From Crotophaga sulcirostris (lineage: Eukaryota; Chordata; Aves; Cuculiformes; Crotophagidae): DNA of 64,000 bases. The notes under the pieces were generated by a model. The model was not told the origin of the DNA and did not search any database. It saw nothing but the letters and a program-made list of their open reading frames with translations. Shown here in pieces: positions 62,801-64,000 of the stretch. Position 1 is the stretch's first letter; each line of letters opens with the position of its first letter. A program made the position numbers and the translations under genes. The DNA lies in NCBI GenBank assembly GCA_013397455.1, contig VYZB01000725.1:149546-213545 (forward strand). The letters run 5' to 3'.

Positions 62801-64000
62801 TCTGTGAGAGGCAAATTTTTGAGACCCCATCATGCACTAAAACATATTTTATTATATTCCACAGTAAAGACAAGATCACAGAATATTAATATAAAAATGG
62901 CCCAGAGGTAATAAGGCAGTAAAATAAGGCAATAAATTCACCTCCCCTCAACAGACACTGTAGCTCCCCCCACTACTCTAGTCCTTTTCTAAATAGTTGT
63001 TTTTTTCAGGTCATTATCCAAATCAGTCATCTTTCCTTTGTGACCTTTCATTACACTTCTTCCTTAAATGCCACATCTTTCTTTTACTGTTTGTTACTCA
63101 AAACTACCCTGCTCCCCCTTTGGCTTCATTTACTTCCTTTCTGGGTTTGTTTTTACATTTTCTATTGCTGCCTTTCCAGAGCTGAGTTTGTTTCCAGTGT
63201 GCATTCTGCTATGTGCAGAGAAAAGCAAAGCCACAATATATTTTCAGTATATTGGCACAAGTCCCCACCTCACCACTTGTGATCATTTGCTCTCAAATCC
63301 CTAAAGACATTCTGCTTTGAACCTCTGCTCTGGAAAAGGAAAGAAAGGATACGTGGAAGAAATTCAGAGGAGACCTGCCAATTGCAGAGATCTGTGACAA
63401 GCCATTTCTACTGCCTCTGAACTGGGCTGAAAACAACAAGAAGGTGGACTTAGGAACGCCAGCCAGCCATTTCAGCACATGGCTAGAAGAGAGAAACCCA
63501 ACACTGAGACTAAATACAGCCTGCTAAATGGAACTTCGTGGCTATTTGTAAACATAACTGCTCTGCTGATGGGGGCTTCATCCAGAACCTTTCTCATCAT
63601 CCCCTCAAAGGTGAATGCTGCATGGGGGAGCATTCCTTGAAGAACTGAAACCAAAGATTTTAGTTTCAGCACTCACTCCTTGAGCCTATTTCTAAGAGGT
63701 GCAAGCTCTGATGTGGAAAGTTAATCACTTGCTAGAATTTTGGAAGAATTTTGCTTCCTTTCAAAAAAAAAAAAAAGAAAATCTTCCCTTGTTCTTTTGC
63801 AGAGCCTTGGGTATTGCAGTCCCAGTCATACTAGAGCATCTCTGTGACACTGATGACCTGGCATAGTGATTTCAATGGTGTATTACAGTCAAAAAAATTA
63901 ACAACTGCAATTTCTCATGAACTAGATCCACAAAAGTCTAAAAAGAGGTGATGTGGTATAGTTTAATCTACCCAGAAAACAAAAAAAAGGGAAGAGAATT
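59891..64000. other. Unique non-coding DNA, right flank
   Basis: No gene is recognised. It contains a short (ACC)n run at about 60891-60906, an oligo-T run near 62606 and a 14-bp A run at 63763-63776. Frames in this part (for example 62997-63304) are rich in Phe, Leu and Ser, as expected of pyrimidine-rich chance frames. Confidence 0.55.
63763..63776. repeat. Poly(A) run
   Basis: Fourteen consecutive A after a pyrimidine stretch. There is no associated element. Confidence 0.85.

Noticed and set aside
1..64000. CRISPR arrays, operons, phage or integrative elements, rRNA, functional tRNA
   Set aside because: No spaced direct-repeat arrays, no tightly packed same-strand genes and no complete RNA gene are present. 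The CR1 elements identify vertebrate (bird) DNA.

Overview
The window is a stretch of a bird (avian) nuclear genome: AT-rich, mostly single-copy, non-coding DNA with CpG strongly depleted almost everywhere. The diagnosis rests on five 5'-truncated CR1 non-LTR retrotransposon copies, two of them ending in a conspicuous avian-style 8-bp 3' tail repeat. There is no bacterial or phage architecture: no operons, no ribosome-binding sites, no CRISPR array, no rRNA. Nearly all the short open frames are chance frames in AT-rich DNA, and several have no ATG start.

Layout. 1-4375: unique DNA with one exon-like segment (399-485, minus). 4376-4720: CR1 (minus). 4721-6055: unique DNA with a tetranucleotide microsatellite. 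6056-6420: 365-bp run of N, an assembly gap touching the 5' side of a second CR1 (6421-6643, plus). 6644-9263: unique. 9264-9505: third CR1 (plus). 9506-28706: long unique block holding a perfect hairpin and a CTCF-like motif near 18.6 kb, an exon-like segment at 20.5 kb, a second perfect hairpin at 23.3 kb, and the only CpG-dense patch (26.25-26.41 kb), which has splice-like and poly(A)-like signals. 28707-28892: fourth, more decayed CR1. 28893-34530: unique. 34531-35190: fifth and longest CR1 (minus), whose ORF2 C-terminal frame is still open to its natural stop. 35191-64000: unique DNA with a third hairpin, the best exon candidate of the window (42781-42857, minus), a G-rich quadruplex-prone tract at 48.1 kb, a possible ancient repeat at 53.8 kb and a tRNA-Tyr-like relic at 59.8 kb.

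The likeliest reading is intronic or intergenic DNA of a vertebrate locus, perhaps large introns of a minus-strand gene, because the better exon-like segments lie on the minus strand. I could not name the gene: none of the candidate peptides matches a protein I recognise, and the phases of the candidates do not join into one continuous reading frame. I found no convincing novel biological system. The items most worth checking are the 42.8-kb and 20.5-kb exon candidates, the CpG patch at 26.2 kb, the CR1 subfamily with the TGATACTG tail, and the tRNA-Tyr-like relic.
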